Of a DNA stretch of 50,476 nucleotides, positions 26,323 through 36,079 are shown in pieces. Position 1 is the first letter of the stretch; each line of letters opens with the position of its first letter. The notes beneath the pieces are model-generated. The model had not been told where the DNA came from and made no database searches. It saw nothing but the letters and a program-made list of their open reading frames with translations. The position numbers were made by a program, and so were the translations under genes. Source of the DNA: Tritrichomonas foetus (taxonomy: Eukaryota; Parabasalia; Tritrichomonadida; Tritrichomonadidae); the NCBI GenBank assembly GCA_001839685.1, contig MLAK01000697.1:1-50476 (forward strand). The letters are read 5' to 3'.

Positions 26323-29300
26323 ATGAGTCTCCAGCTGAAACCAGATTATTTTAAAACAACCAAAATCCTATTCAGTAACGACGCTGTCAGAAACACGATT
26401 ACCGTATTTTGCGAACTTGTTGATGAAAACGCAACCTACTTTCTCTACAATTCCAAACTTATTAAAGAATTATTAAATCTTGGACCAAAATGCTCCGATA
26501 TGGAATTTCTTGCTGTTTTATTTGACTTCGCAGATATTTTGAAAGAGACGATCCAGCCATGTTTTCCAATTTTCGCATTAAGAAAATTGATTTCCATAGC
26601 ATTTTTCATTAACCAATTAATCAAACAAGAAAATGAGGAAAATAAAGAAAATTCTGAAAACGGACACAAAGAAAAAGTGGAAAACACTAAATATTTAGGT
26701 GAAATTTATTATTTGTTAGAAATTTCCACCCAACTCTTTTCTTCAACAAACCAGAAAATTCTTAGTGCTGTAGTATCAACATACTCATTAGTTTTTAACA
26801 TGCTTTCAAGCAGATGTCGAGATATGGCATTCTCTGATGATATTGAGAACTTTTATAAAATTGCAAAATATGCTTTAAAAATTGGACAAGCTGAAAATAT
26901 TTTAAATTCAGCAGCTAATCAACAGTTTTACTTATTTTTCTTGAATTCTATTTATTGTTTCCCACCTGACAATCTCATCAATGATGATGTTCATCATTTA
27001 TTTGTGGACATAATTAAAGCAATTTCATATTCTCGTCAAGCTTCACCAATGGATTATAATTATTTTTCATTATGTGACTACTTAATCACTTTTTTGAAAC
27101 CATATAAAAATGTCTATCCAAAAGAAACAAAAATATTTGTGTTTTCTTTTCTTTCTATTCTTGCAATGAGACATGAACCTCTTGTTCACTTTTTATTTGA
27201 TGATCAAAATATAAAATTTTTCGTAAGTTTTATAAAAGAAACTCTTCAACAATTAAAGCCAATTTCTCAACATGAACAAATACTAGATTTTTTCAATTTG
27301 CCAAAAAGTGAAATCCCTCCAAACCAGATAATTAAAACGCATGCGTTTGAAACGAAATTTACTGCTGATAATATCCCAATTCCGAATTTGAATACTGAAT
27401 CAGATTTTACATTTATTCCAAGAACACCCAAGAACATAGATATTAAAAAATTAATCAGATATATTATTCGATTGTGTCAAATTATTCCAGATAAATTTTA
27501 CGAATTAACTTCTAAATTTATGCTAGAATTTTTCAATTCTGGTGAGTTATCATTGCCAATGCATCGATTTCTAATGTTTTGGTTTAACTCTTTTATTAAA
27601 GACGATCCGAATAAAGCAATTGAGTCTCTAAAGCCTACAAATTTACATTTATTTTTTGATCTGGTTGTTTTTCACGATTTATATATTCGTGATATTTCTC
27701 AATCAAATTTTAATTCAATTTACCATATCATGAATAATATTTCAAAAGCCGATGATTTTAAAATAAATAAAAATTTAGCTGAAATTTTAAGTGAAATTTT
27801 AAAAAGATTTGAAAGTGACTGTAATTCGTCAATTCTTGATATTGAACTTGTTCAACAATATTTAAATATATTTATCTTGGCCGAAAAAATTGATAAAAAT
27901 ATTTTAAATTCAGTGAATTTTGATATCATTCTTTCAAATATTTTATTGAATCAAAGAAATGCTTATATTTCATCAGAAAACGAAGAATATTCAAAATTAA
28001 TTTTAAACTCCAGAATTGTCTTATTTAATTCACTCAAGCTATTCATTGAGATTGATTTCTTTAAAATATATTTATTATCATCAACAACTTTTATAAACAC
28101 TCTTTGTCAGCTCATGTTTGAATTAAATATAATTGATTTTATTATGCAATTTTTTGGAATTATAATTGATTCCTATGATTCAACAAATGATCAACTTCAC
28201 TCAATCATTGTTTTTTTCCAATTGATTTTCGATAAAGTCGAAGAACCAGGATACATTGAAATGGCACATAAATTGCTTGATTATATTGTTTTACATTTTC
28301 ATAAAAATTCAGCTGAAATCATTAGTGTTTTCCTTGATACCAAGTTTTTGAGAACATTAGTTAATTTTGTCCTCTCAACCAAAAACAAAGACGATTTATT
28401 TAATTTATTCCGAATATTTCAAGACTGCTCGAGTTTACAAGAGAATGTGAAAGAATATTTAATGGATTTGAATCCATTTCTGCATCTTGCACCTTTAATT
28501 GAATTACAAATTATGGATAATGAATTAAAAGATCGATTATGGTCAATTGCATGCGGACAAGAATGTGCGTTTTTAGATAAAATCCGAACAATTAAAGATG
28601 CATCACCACTTTCTTTAATATTCAAAGCTATGAAAGTAAATAATGAATCTTTATTTAGTTTCATTCATTTTTTAAGAAAATGTTGTGAAATCGACCTTCC
28701 TTCTGCCCTTGAAATTTGCAGTAGTGATTTCCCGTCATATTTAATTGAGTTGATTCAAGATTATCGGAAAAAAGAAGAAGCTGATGATATTCTGAAGGAA
28801 ACATTTAATTTACTTTCTTTATTGTCCAAAAACTCAATGAAAACCAAAGATCTTCTTTGTTTATTCCAAACATTAACTTTAATTTCTGGAACCAAAAGAC
28901 CATTTTTTACATTGGATCTAATAAAATTAATGCAACAAATTTTCGACACAAAAAGAGAAATTCCTACCTCTTTTATTTCCTCATCAGGTAAATCAGCACT
29001 TTTAAAAATCAATGAAACGACAATTAATCAGCCTTTTTCAGATTTTACCATATTTTTCGAAATGAAATTTTCAAGTCTCCCACACAATGGGAAGGTTGAA
29101 CTTCTAAGACTTGTAACTGATAAAGATACTACTTTTTTACTTTGGTTTAATAAAAATCAATTAGTATTAACCTATTTAAATGCAGAATTATCATTCGAAT
29201 CAAATCTTGAAGGTGCTTTTGAATGTAATGAATGGTATCAAATCGCCTTTGTCTGTAAATCAAATACATTTAATGTTTTTATTGATTCGAAATTAGTCCA

Positions 29301-31524
29301 AAATGTAACTATCCCAACCATTATATTTTCTAATAAAATTGCGTATGGATACATTGGTAGGCGTCTCCAATGTTGCCTTCATTCATTCATGTTTTTAAAT
29401 ACTGCACTTGAACAAAGGCAATTTCAACTTCTTTATAATCTTCCAAAATCATCAACATCATTTGATATCTCTGAAATTAATGAATTTCCACACCTATTTC
29501 AAAGTTTATTCAAAGGAATAATATCCGATTCGGCTATTTTCATTTATAATGCTTTAGTAACTCAAGGAAAAACAATGCCGAATATTGCGGTTAAGTATCC
29601 AAATTGTCCAGCTGAATTTTTTGGTCAATCTTATGTATTTTCATCACAACCAAAACAAATAATTCATTGTATTGGTGGTGTTGCAACTTTATATCCACTT
29701 TTTGCACAGCTTGATCAACCATTTTTGCCTGAAATGCTTCCATCTTTGATTGATCTCATAACTGCCCTCCTTCATAACTGTGCCTTAAATCAGGAAGAGT
29801 TTTATTTTTCTTATGGTTTGCAGGTCATTTCATGTTTGATATTTTCATCTAAACTTGATAATATAACGGTCGAATTTTTAGCGAGTTTAAGCAAACTTTA
29901 TAAAGAAATTGATTATCGGCCATTACTAAGGCAAATGTTTTTAATACTTTTCCTTGATGTTCGACTATGGATTTATTTGCCGCCTGAAAAGCAACACAAA
30001 ATTTATCAAACTTTCATTAATTTGTTTGAAGAATCATCAAATGATACACAAAAAATAATTGTTTTAAAACTTAGCTTCAGATATATTTTAAACTTAATTC
30101 GTGTTTGTTATTGGACTAGAAATCTTGGTCCACAAACTTGCTTACTTGATAAACCAAAAATTGATCATAATTCCAATGAAATTGAAGCTGTTCGTCCTGA
30201 AAACTTAGAATTAGTAAGGAAAGATTTATTTAAACTTGCTGAACTTATATCAGCAGTTAAATTTACTGCACAGGACTGTGAAACTTTAATTTTTTATTCG
30301 TTTGATGCACGTGATACTGAGTTGTGTGTTGAAACACAAGCTTTATTATTGAAATTCTTAATTGCACGAAATACAACTTTAATTAATCATTTGAATTCTA
30401 ATTTTACTTTTGATACATTTTTCCCATTAATTACCATAAGTGAAGAAAGAATTAGAATTAATTGTTTACATATCTTTATGCAATTCTGTTATCCTGATCT
30501 TCGACATTTGTTACAACAATATACTTCGCATCAATGGATTTCGGGAATTGTTCAATATTTTAATACCAAAAATACTTCGACATATTTGGCCGATATTGCT
30601 TTAACCTACACTTTCGGATATTTTTCTTCATTTCCTAATGAAGTGAATAAAAAGTATGTTAAATTTTCAATGGGTGAAACTTTGCCTGATCCACAAATCT
30701 TTTCAAGTAAGTTTTTCTCTCTTTTATTAATGGCGATCTCTGAAATGCCTTTGAAATTATCAAAAATGTATGTAAATGAAATAAATAAAGCTATTATTCT
30801 CAAACGGACAGACCTATCAAAGAATTTATATTGGGATCATCCATTTTTACTTTATATTGTAAGTAGAGCAGAAAACGAATTTCCTGATGATTCAGTAAAA
30901 ATAGTATTACATTTTCTTGCTTTTACTTATATTGAAGCAACAAGGAGAAAGCAACTACGTGAAACTGACAATGCACGCTGTCTTCTGCACTTTTTATCTG
31001 CTCTTTTAAACCGGGACGTTTATTATCTCTATGAACAAATTTTATTAGCAATCCTTGAACATAGTTTGCTTAAAGGAAAATCAAGGGAATCCGTGGTTTT
31101 AATATTTGCTGAAGCAATTTTTGAATATATATTTATTATTCCAGATATTGACACATATGCCACATTCACATTCAATGACCATCAGGAGATTGATTCTGAT
31201 AACTCGAATGAAAATAATGATCAAAGATTGAATAAATGTTCTGAAAATACAATGAAGAGAATATACAAAACAGAATCTTATAAAAATATTCATTCATTGA
31301 AGATGAAGTGCGATAAATCCCCACTAAATTATATATATTCTTCAAGGATTGATCCAACTAGTGGTGCTTGGATCGATAAAAAAATTGCTGTTCAATTTTG
31401 CAAACTTTTCGATCTATATCCAGTTCTTTGTGAAAATGATAATTTTATATTTATGTTATCATTTACTTTATCGAATGGAATATTGAATCATTATTTTCTA
31501 CATTTAGTCCTTATATTAAATTAG
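26323..31524 (+). CDS. BEACH-family protein, N-terminal part (broken gene, fragment 1)
   Basis: 1,733 residues forming the N-terminal part of a large BEACH protein (LvsA/neurobeachin class, scaffolds of vesicle traffic). Residues 1-880 are helical armadillo-like solenoid. About 895-1,045 form a concanavalin A-like beta-sandwich of the kind found in this class, with FLLWFNKNQLVL, EWYQIAFVC and FNVFIDSKLV strands. More helices follow. The frame ends abruptly at a TAA or TAG-type stop about 30 nt after 31495, while the continuation (PH-BEACH, BEACH, WD40) follows at once in the -1 frame. One T missing from the TTTT run at 31494-31497 would join them smoothly (..NHYF-STFSPYIK..). The start is the first ATG. 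Sequencing error, true mutation and programmed -1 slippage are all possible. Confidence 0.8.
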   Translation: MSLQLKPDYFKTTKILFSNDAVRNTITVFCELVDENATYFLYNSKLIKELLNLGPKCSDMEFLAVLFDFADILKETIQPCFPIFALRKLISIAFFINQLIKQENEENKENSENGHKEKVENTKYLGEIYYLLEISTQLFSSTNQKILSAVVSTYSLVFNMLSSRCRDMAFSDDIENFYKIAKYALKIGQAENILNSAANQQFYLFFLNSIYCFPPDNLINDDVHHLFVDIIKAISYSRQASPMDYNYFSLCDYLITFLKPYKNVYPKETKIFVFSFLSILAMRHEPLVHFLFDDQNIKFFVSFIKETLQQLKPISQHEQILDFFNLPKSEIPPNQIIKTHAFETKFTADNIPIPNLNTESDFTFIPRTPKNIDIKKLIRYIIRLCQIIPDKFYELTSKFMLEFFNSGELSLPMHRFLMFWFNSFIKDDPNKAIESLKPTNLHLFFDLVVFHDLYIRDISQSNFNSIYHIMNNISKADDFKINKNLAEILSEILKRFESDCNSSILDIELVQQYLNIFILAEKIDKNILNSVNFDIILSNILLNQRNAYISSENEEYSKLILNSRIVLFNSLKLFIEIDFFKIYLLSSTTFINTLCQLMFELNIIDFIMQFFGIIIDSYDSTNDQLHSIIVFFQLIFDKVEEPGYIEMAHKLLDYIVLHFHKNSAEIISVFLDTKFLRTLVNFVLSTKNKDDLFNLFRIFQDCSSLQENVKEYLMDLNPFLHLAPLIELQIMDNELKDRLWSIACGQECAFLDKIRTIKDASPLSLIFKAMKVNNESLFSFIHFLRKCCEIDLPSALEICSSDFPSYLIELIQDYRKKEEADDILKETFNLLSLLSKNSMKTKDLLCLFQTLTLISGTKRPFFTLDLIKLMQQIFDTKREIPTSFISSSGKSALLKINETTINQPFSDFTIFFEMKFSSLPHNGKVELLRLVTDKDTTFLLWFNKNQLVLTYLNAELSFESNLEGAFECNEWYQIAFVCKSNTFNVFIDSKLVQNVTIPTIIFSNKIAYGYIGRRLQCCLHSFMFLNTALEQRQFQLLYNLPKSSTSFDISEINEFPHLFQSLFKGIISDSAIFIYNALVTQGKTMPNIAVKYPNCPAEFFGQSYVFSSQPKQIIHCIGGVATLYPLFAQLDQPFLPEMLPSLIDLITALLHNCALNQEEFYFSYGLQVISCLIFSSKLDNITVEFLASLSKLYKEIDYRPLLRQMFLILFLDVRLWIYLPPEKQHKIYQTFINLFEESSNDTQKIIVLKLSFRYILNLIRVCYWTRNLGPQTCLLDKPKIDHNSNEIEAVRPENLELVRKDLFKLAELISAVKFTAQDCETLIFYSFDARDTELCVETQALLLKFLIARNTTLINHLNSNFTFDTFFPLITISEERIRINCLHIFMQFCYPDLRHLLQQYTSHQWISGIVQYFNTKNTSTYLADIALTYTFGYFSSFPNEVNKKYVKFSMGETLPDPQIFSSKFFSLLLMAISEMPLKLSKMYVNEINKAIILKRTDLSKNLYWDHPFLLYIVSRAENEFPDDSVKIVLHFLAFTYIEATRRKQLRETDNARCLLHFLSALLNRDVYYLYEQILLAILEHSLLKGKSRESVVLIFAEAIFEYIFIIPDIDTYATFTFNDHQEIDSDNSNENNDQRLNKCSENTMKRIYKTESYKNIHSLKMKCDKSPLNYIYSSRIDPTSGAWIDKKIAVQFCKLFDLYPVLCENDNFIFMLSFTLSNGILNHYFLHLVLILN

Positions 31525-33443
31525 TGATTGAGCATATTCCATTAAATGATAAAATGAATGATTTTCAAACAAAGTCATTCATTAATATTCTGGCTGGTCT
31601 CTCTAAAGTTATTCTCTTTACTGAGCCAACACATGAAGCCCATTCAATATTAAATGAGAATCTTGCCCAATTTACTCCAGTAATTAATGAAATATTTAAA
31701 TTTAATCACAAAGAAGCAGAAAATACCACTAATTTTGTTTATTTGGCGATTGAAAAATATTCAAATGATTGCGAGGGGTATATGTGCCAACTTGCAGCAA
31801 ATATTAGTCGTTCAGCAACCAAAGATTTCTCTGATTTTGTTGATAATCGAAAAACATTTATCAGACCAGATGAAGCTTCACAGATTATTATGAGGAATCG
31901 TCAAATTTCCACCCAATTACAAAGATTTGCATCAGGGATGAAAAACACGCAAACAAAAGGTCTTAAAAAATACATTGAAATGTGGAGATCAATGTCGAGT
32001 GAAAATGGGCCTTGGTGTCCTCCTGAAATGAGCTTTACGCATCATTGGAAACTTGATAAATCACTTCAAAATAACTTACGACGTGGTTTAATGAAAGAAA
32101 ATTATACATTTTCTGATCATAGTGATGCCTCATTCCTTAGAGATACAGCCAGCCATGTAGTTCCTGGAAATTCTATTCCTGAAGAAGATAGTTATCAAAA
32201 TCGCTTAAAGAAACTTAGAATTACGGATTTTACAGGAGATAAAACTGTCCAACTTTTATTTGAAGCTGAAGAAATTGAAGATAATAAAATTAGAACACAG
32301 CCAGATGATATTATTATTAAAGTTGATACTAAATATGTCACAATGAGATCTGTAAATAGTGGAAGTTTGATGCTAACTTCTGAATACCTCATTTTTGATT
32401 CAGCTTCAAAATACTTCGAAATTGAGATGGATACTATTGTTTCTGTCTTCCAAAGACGGTATTTACTTCGTGATACTTCAATTGAAATCTTTACTACACT
32501 TCATCGGAGTTTCTTTTTTGATTTTGTTGATGATCAAAGAGATCAAATCATCCAAAATATTTATAAACTTAAGCCCAAAAATATAAAATTTATTCAAGTC
32601 CAGCCAAAATCACTTGATTCTTTAATAGAAAAAGCTGAAAAAAGATGGCAAAGAGGTAAATTGTCCAATTTCGACTATTTAATGTCAATAAACTATTTTG
32701 CTGGGCGTACTTATAATGATCTTGGTCAATATCCTGTTTTCCCCTGGGTTCTTTCAAATTACACAAGTAAAGAATTAAACCTGAGAGATTCCACAGTATT
32801 CCGTGATCTTACAAAACCACTTGGAGCAATGACACCCGAAAGATTATCAATGCTCAAAAAACGATTATTAACAGAAGATGACTTAGAATACCAGTATCTC
32901 TATGGTTCATTTTACACATCAGCGGCTGTCGTTATAGGTTACATGATTCGTGTTGAACCTTTTACATCTTTACATATTGAATTACAAAGTGGAAAATTCG
33001 ATAATCCTGATAGATTATTTAATTCTATTCCAAAAGCATGGGATTCTGTTAATCATATGATGATGGACTTTCGAGAACTCATTCCAGAATTCTATTATTC
33101 GCCTGATTTTTTAATCAATACAAATAATTTTGATTTAGGATTAAAAAATAATGGTGATGTTGAACTTCCTCCATGGGCTTCTTCTGCTGCCGACTTTGTA
33201 AGGAAAAATAGAGCTGCACTTGAATCACCAGTTATAAGTGCCACTTTACCTTACTGGATTGATATGACTTTTGGTATCACATCTCGGGGAAGTCGAGCAA
33301 TTAAAATCGATAATTATTTCCATCCATTATTCTTTTCTGATGTTCCTCGAAATGTTGATGTCAGCACAGATCAAGATCTTTTGTTCCAAACAGAATTTGC
33401 TGCATGCTTTGGTCAAGCTCCCAATCAAATATTTCATGAGTAG
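31497..33443 (+). CDS. BEACH-family protein, PH-BEACH and BEACH part (broken gene, fragment 2)
   Basis: This continues the protein of 26323-31524 in the -1 frame, which is open from 31443. The first ATG within it is only at 31554, so it is not an independent gene. A PH-BEACH domain lies at 32330-32570 (SLMLTSEYLIFDS then DTIVSVFQRRYLLRDTSIEI). The BEACH domain follows from about 32610, with its hallmark LMSINYFAGRTYNDLGQYPV, then FPWVL, YGSFYTSAAVV, DRLFNSIPKAWDSV, the FRELIPEFYY block and FGQAPNQIF at the end. The frame then meets TAG at 33441-33443. Reading through that codon leads straight into the WD40 part in the same frame. Confidence 0.85.
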   Translation, partial: STFSPYIKLVIEHIPLNDKMNDFQTKSFINILAGLSKVILFTEPTHEAHSILNENLAQFTPVINEIFKFNHKEAENTTNFVYLAIEKYSNDCEGYMCQLAANISRSATKDFSDFVDNRKTFIRPDEASQIIMRNRQISTQLQRFASGMKNTQTKGLKKYIEMWRSMSSENGPWCPPEMSFTHHWKLDKSLQNNLRRGLMKENYTFSDHSDASFLRDTASHVVPGNSIPEEDSYQNRLKKLRITDFTGDKTVQLLFEAEEIEDNKIRTQPDDIIIKVDTKYVTMRSVNSGSLMLTSEYLIFDSASKYFEIEMDTIVSVFQRRYLLRDTSIEIFTTLHRSFFFDFVDDQRDQIIQNIYKLKPKNIKFIQVQPKSLDSLIEKAEKRWQRGKLSNFDYLMSINYFAGRTYNDLGQYPVFPWVLSNYTSKELNLRDSTVFRDLTKPLGAMTPERLSMLKKRLLTEDDLEYQYLYGSFYTSAAVVIGYMIRVEPFTSLHIELQSGKFDNPDRLFNSIPKAWDSVNHMMMDFRELIPEFYYSPDFLINTNNFDLGLKNNGDVELPPWASSAADFVRKNRAALESPVISATLPYWIDMTFGITSRGSRAIKIDNYFHPLFFSDVPRNVDVSTDQDLLFQTEFAACFGQAPNQIFHE

Positions 33444-34787
33444 CATGTTGAAAAATTAATAATCAATCGTCAATTGGCGTTCAGAAGTCCTGTATTAGTT
33501 TTTGAATGTAATAAAAAGCCTGTCCTTTCCTTAGAAGCAGAAGATGGATTCATTACTATTGTTAATTCTGATTACCATATTGCTTATCATATTTCTTGTT
33601 TCCACGATAAAATAGATCCGAATCATTCCGACATCAGCCATGCTAAGAATCACAATTCATCAAATTTGTATTCTATTTATAATTCTAGTCAACCTCATTC
33701 CATGCCACGTAATTCAAGTTACCATAATTTAGCTAGTCATTCAAATATACCAAAAAAATTTGGAAATAATGGTCTCAGTTATCTAAATCATATCCCTCAC
33801 ATAATGTATCATGACACCAACATGCATATCCCAAATCTAACGAAGAAATCTGTCAGCAATAATACTTATCATTCTGAAAGCGAAAATGATAATGATGATA
33901 CTGAAATGCAAACATTGATCCCGCTCAATGCGAAACTTGAAAATACTGATATTGAAATTTGCTCCAGATTAGTTAAAACTATAAAAAGAATAGCGATAAC
34001 AGCCACTCCATGGGATAGATGTTTTTGTTTGAGCTATGTTCAGCAAAACTCAAATGCTGAATCAAATATTAAACCACAATATGAGCTGAAGATTAAGAAA
34101 AGGTTTCATGTTAGGAAAATATCAGCCATTGCTGTTTCTGAATATAGGTATGCAACAGCATCACTTGATGGTACTGTTGCTATTTGGAAAAATGAAATTG
34201 GTGGACACCAAGTTCCAGCAGCTGTTATTACCAAGCATAATAGTCCTGTTGTTGCAATTGATATTAATGATGTTTCTAATATTATTGTATCAGGTGCACT
34301 TGATGGAACTATTGTTACTACATCCCTAATGGCTGGAGAGATGATTAAAATGATCACAATAGTTGGAAGTCCAAATATTATCAAAGTTGCTGATTCTGGC
34401 ACAATTCTTGCTTTTCTTGCATATGGTGCCAAAAGTCAAGTAAGTGTATTTGATATCAATTTAAATAAAGCTTGTGAACACACTTTTGAATCATTTGTAA
34501 GATGTGCAGTGATTTTTGAATGGTTTGATGGGCAGGAAATGATTGCTGTTGGAATGAGGAACAGGAAAGTTCAAATTGTAAAAATCCCAAGCTTCGACAT
34601 AATATGGAGCTTCGAAGGAATTGATGTGTCTGTGTTAGAAATAATGAAGCAACCATTAATGTCTTTGATGATTGGAACAATGGATGGAAAAGTGATGAAA
34701 GCTGAGCTTGAGGATGCTGATTCGTTTATGACAAATGATGAAAAATCATCTGATCGCCTTCAAACTATCGGACTCACAAACAAGTGA
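33444..34787 (+). CDS. BEACH-family protein, WD40 tail (broken gene, fragment 3)
   Basis: In the same frame as fragment 2, beyond the TAG at 33441. A short linker is followed by a low-complexity His/Asn/Ser stretch (33600-33900). WD40 beta-propeller repeats then run from about 34100: ISAIAVSEYRYATASLDGTV-AIW, then VVAIDINDVSNIIVSGALDGT, and weaker blades after that. BEACH proteins nearly always end in WD40 repeats, so this completes the expected architecture of one 2,800-residue protein. No ATG lies near the start of this stretch (an in-frame TTG is at 33474), which argues against a separate gene. The stop codon at the end is followed by ordinary spacer. Confidence 0.8.
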   Translation, partial: HVEKLIINRQLAFRSPVLVFECNKKPVLSLEAEDGFITIVNSDYHIAYHISCFHDKIDPNHSDISHAKNHNSSNLYSIYNSSQPHSMPRNSSYHNLASHSNIPKKFGNNGLSYLNHIPHIMYHDTNMHIPNLTKKSVSNNTYHSESENDNDDTEMQTLIPLNAKLENTDIEICSRLVKTIKRIAITATPWDRCFCLSYVQQNSNAESNIKPQYELKIKKRFHVRKISAIAVSEYRYATASLDGTVAIWKNEIGGHQVPAAVITKHNSPVVAIDINDVSNIIVSGALDGTIVTTSLMAGEMIKMITIVGSPNIIKVADSGTILAFLAYGAKSQVSVFDINLNKACEHTFESFVRCAVIFEWFDGQEMIAVGMRNRKVQIVKIPSFDIIWSFEGIDVSVLEIMKQPLMSLMIGTMDGKVMKAELEDADSFMTNDEKSSDRLQTIGLTNK

Positions 34788-35047
34788 AGGCATAACCTCG
34801 ATGTTTTTTTATAAAATATTATGATGCTCACTTTTAACAAAGTTATAGTAAAAATGCGGTATAATCGATTATTATATATTTATATTCATGTTGCGTTTTT
34901 GAACCCACAAACTTCAACCAATATCCGAATTAAACTGGTATTCTCTATCTCAAATTATTCGAAAGAGAATACGAAATGAAATTCTCAATAAAAATGATAT
35001 TGTGGTTAAGTTCAGAGTTTTCAGTATCATGATGGATAAATTAATTT

Positions 35048-35120
35048 TCTTTGAAAATATATTTTTTTTCTTAAGAAATGTTTCAATGTTAACGAACTTT
35101 TTCTAATATATTTTCAAAGA
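35048..35120. repeat. Inverted repeat, 16-bp perfect arms
   Basis: TCTTTGAAAATATATT at 35048-35063 is the exact reverse complement of 35105-35120, with a 41-nt loop. Weaker pairing (GGATAAATT with AATTTATCTA) continues outward to about 35031 and 35139. Confidence 0.75.
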
Positions 35121-35692
35121 TATCTCAATTTATCTATCTTTATCCGGGAAAATTTGGTAAAGTTTATATTCATCATAATCATATTTAGAAATCGATTAAC
35201 TGGTCTTGTTTCACTTTGGGATAATTTCTCTTTTTATTTGTTATAAAATAAGTAATTATTAATATACAAACTTGAGTTTATTGCACTCTATTATAAATAC
35301 AATATCCATTTTTATACTACAATTTACTGAAGAGCTAAAAAACATCATTTGTTAAACAAGCAATTAAATGAATATCAGATTTAATTTATAATATGTTCTT
35401 TCAATAAATTTAAGAAAAGGGAAACAATCTACGTTTTTATATTGGTAATATTAATGGAATTTTAAAGAATCAATCACTTGGATTGTCGATAAAAAGCATT
35501 TTTTAGATTAGCTGCAGTGATCTGATCGAAATCATTGAAAAAGTTTGAATATTCTTGATAATCAATTCAAAATTGAAGAGCAATCTGAAACAAGATTAAA
35601 AATGAAGATAACTTAATTTTGAATGGGTAAAATAAAAAATCGAGAACTTTTTCATGAATATTCGTTTCTCAAAAAGTTTTGAATAAGTTTAT

Positions 35693-35710
35693 TATCGTTT
35701 CACTTCATTA
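35693..35710 (+). promoter_or_regulatory. Myb-like site and initiator upstream of ferredoxin 1
   Basis: TATCGT at 35693-35698 runs into TCACTTCATTA at 35700-35710, which matches the trichomonad initiator (TCA, pyrimidine, T/A) twice. It lies 25-42 nt before the ATG at 35735, the usual distance for the short 5' leaders of trichomonads. Confidence 0.5.
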
Positions 35711-35734
35711 TTTCATTTTCGAGATTACAATCAA

Positions 35735-36079
35735 ATGATCGCATCATTGAATAACACATCATTCGGAAAGCGCCTTTTACAATTGACCATTATCGGCAGA
35801 GGTGGAGAAAAAATTCCAGTTACATTTAATGAAGGCGACCGCCTCTACGACGCCATCGAGGACACTCCGGCCAAAGAGCTCCAAGGCAACTGTGGTGGAA
35901 ACCAGATTTGCGGTGGATGCCACTGCATCCTTGATGCAAAAGTTTACACCAAGCCAAGCGAAGATGAAGAAGACGGACTTGGATCGTCAGTTGGAGTCAC
36001 CTCAACATCACGCCTTGCTTGTAATTTGACTTTGACAAGTGACTTTGACGGAACAACCATCACAATGGGACCACTCTAA
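35735..36079 (+). CDS. [2Fe-2S] ferredoxin, hydrogenosome type (copy 1)
   Basis: A 114-residue [2Fe-2S] ferredoxin. In trichomonads such proteins carry electrons from pyruvate:ferredoxin oxidoreductase to hydrogenase in the hydrogenosome. Cluster ligands are C53, C59, C62 (CGGNQICGGC) and C96 (RLACNL); the spacing C-x5-C-x2-C is that of the adrenodoxin/mitochondrial class. An extra Cys, C64, follows directly. The N-terminus MIASLNNTSFGKR is short and could be a hydrogenosomal presequence. The acidic patch near 76-81 (EDEEDG) is the likely partner-binding face. It is about 70% identical by eye to the other two copies. Codon use is strongly biased to C-ending codons, unlike its neighbours, which suggests high expression. 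Confidence 0.92.
   Translation: MIASLNNTSFGKRLLQLTIIGRGGEKIPVTFNEGDRLYDAIEDTPAKELQGNCGGNQICGGCHCILDAKVYTKPSEDEEDGLGSSVGVTSTSRLACNLTLTSDFDGTTITMGPL

Larger units (their letters stand above)
34788..35734. other. Spacer with 16-bp inverted repeat
   Basis: 947 bp between the BEACH gene and the first ferredoxin gene. It contains the inverted repeat at 35048-35120 and, at its end, the promoter elements of the ferredoxin gene. No coding potential seen. Confidence 0.6.

Noticed and set aside
33474..34787. WD40 part as an independent gene
   Set aside because: It has no ATG near its start, is in the same frame as the BEACH part across one TAG, and completes the expected BEACH-WD40 order.
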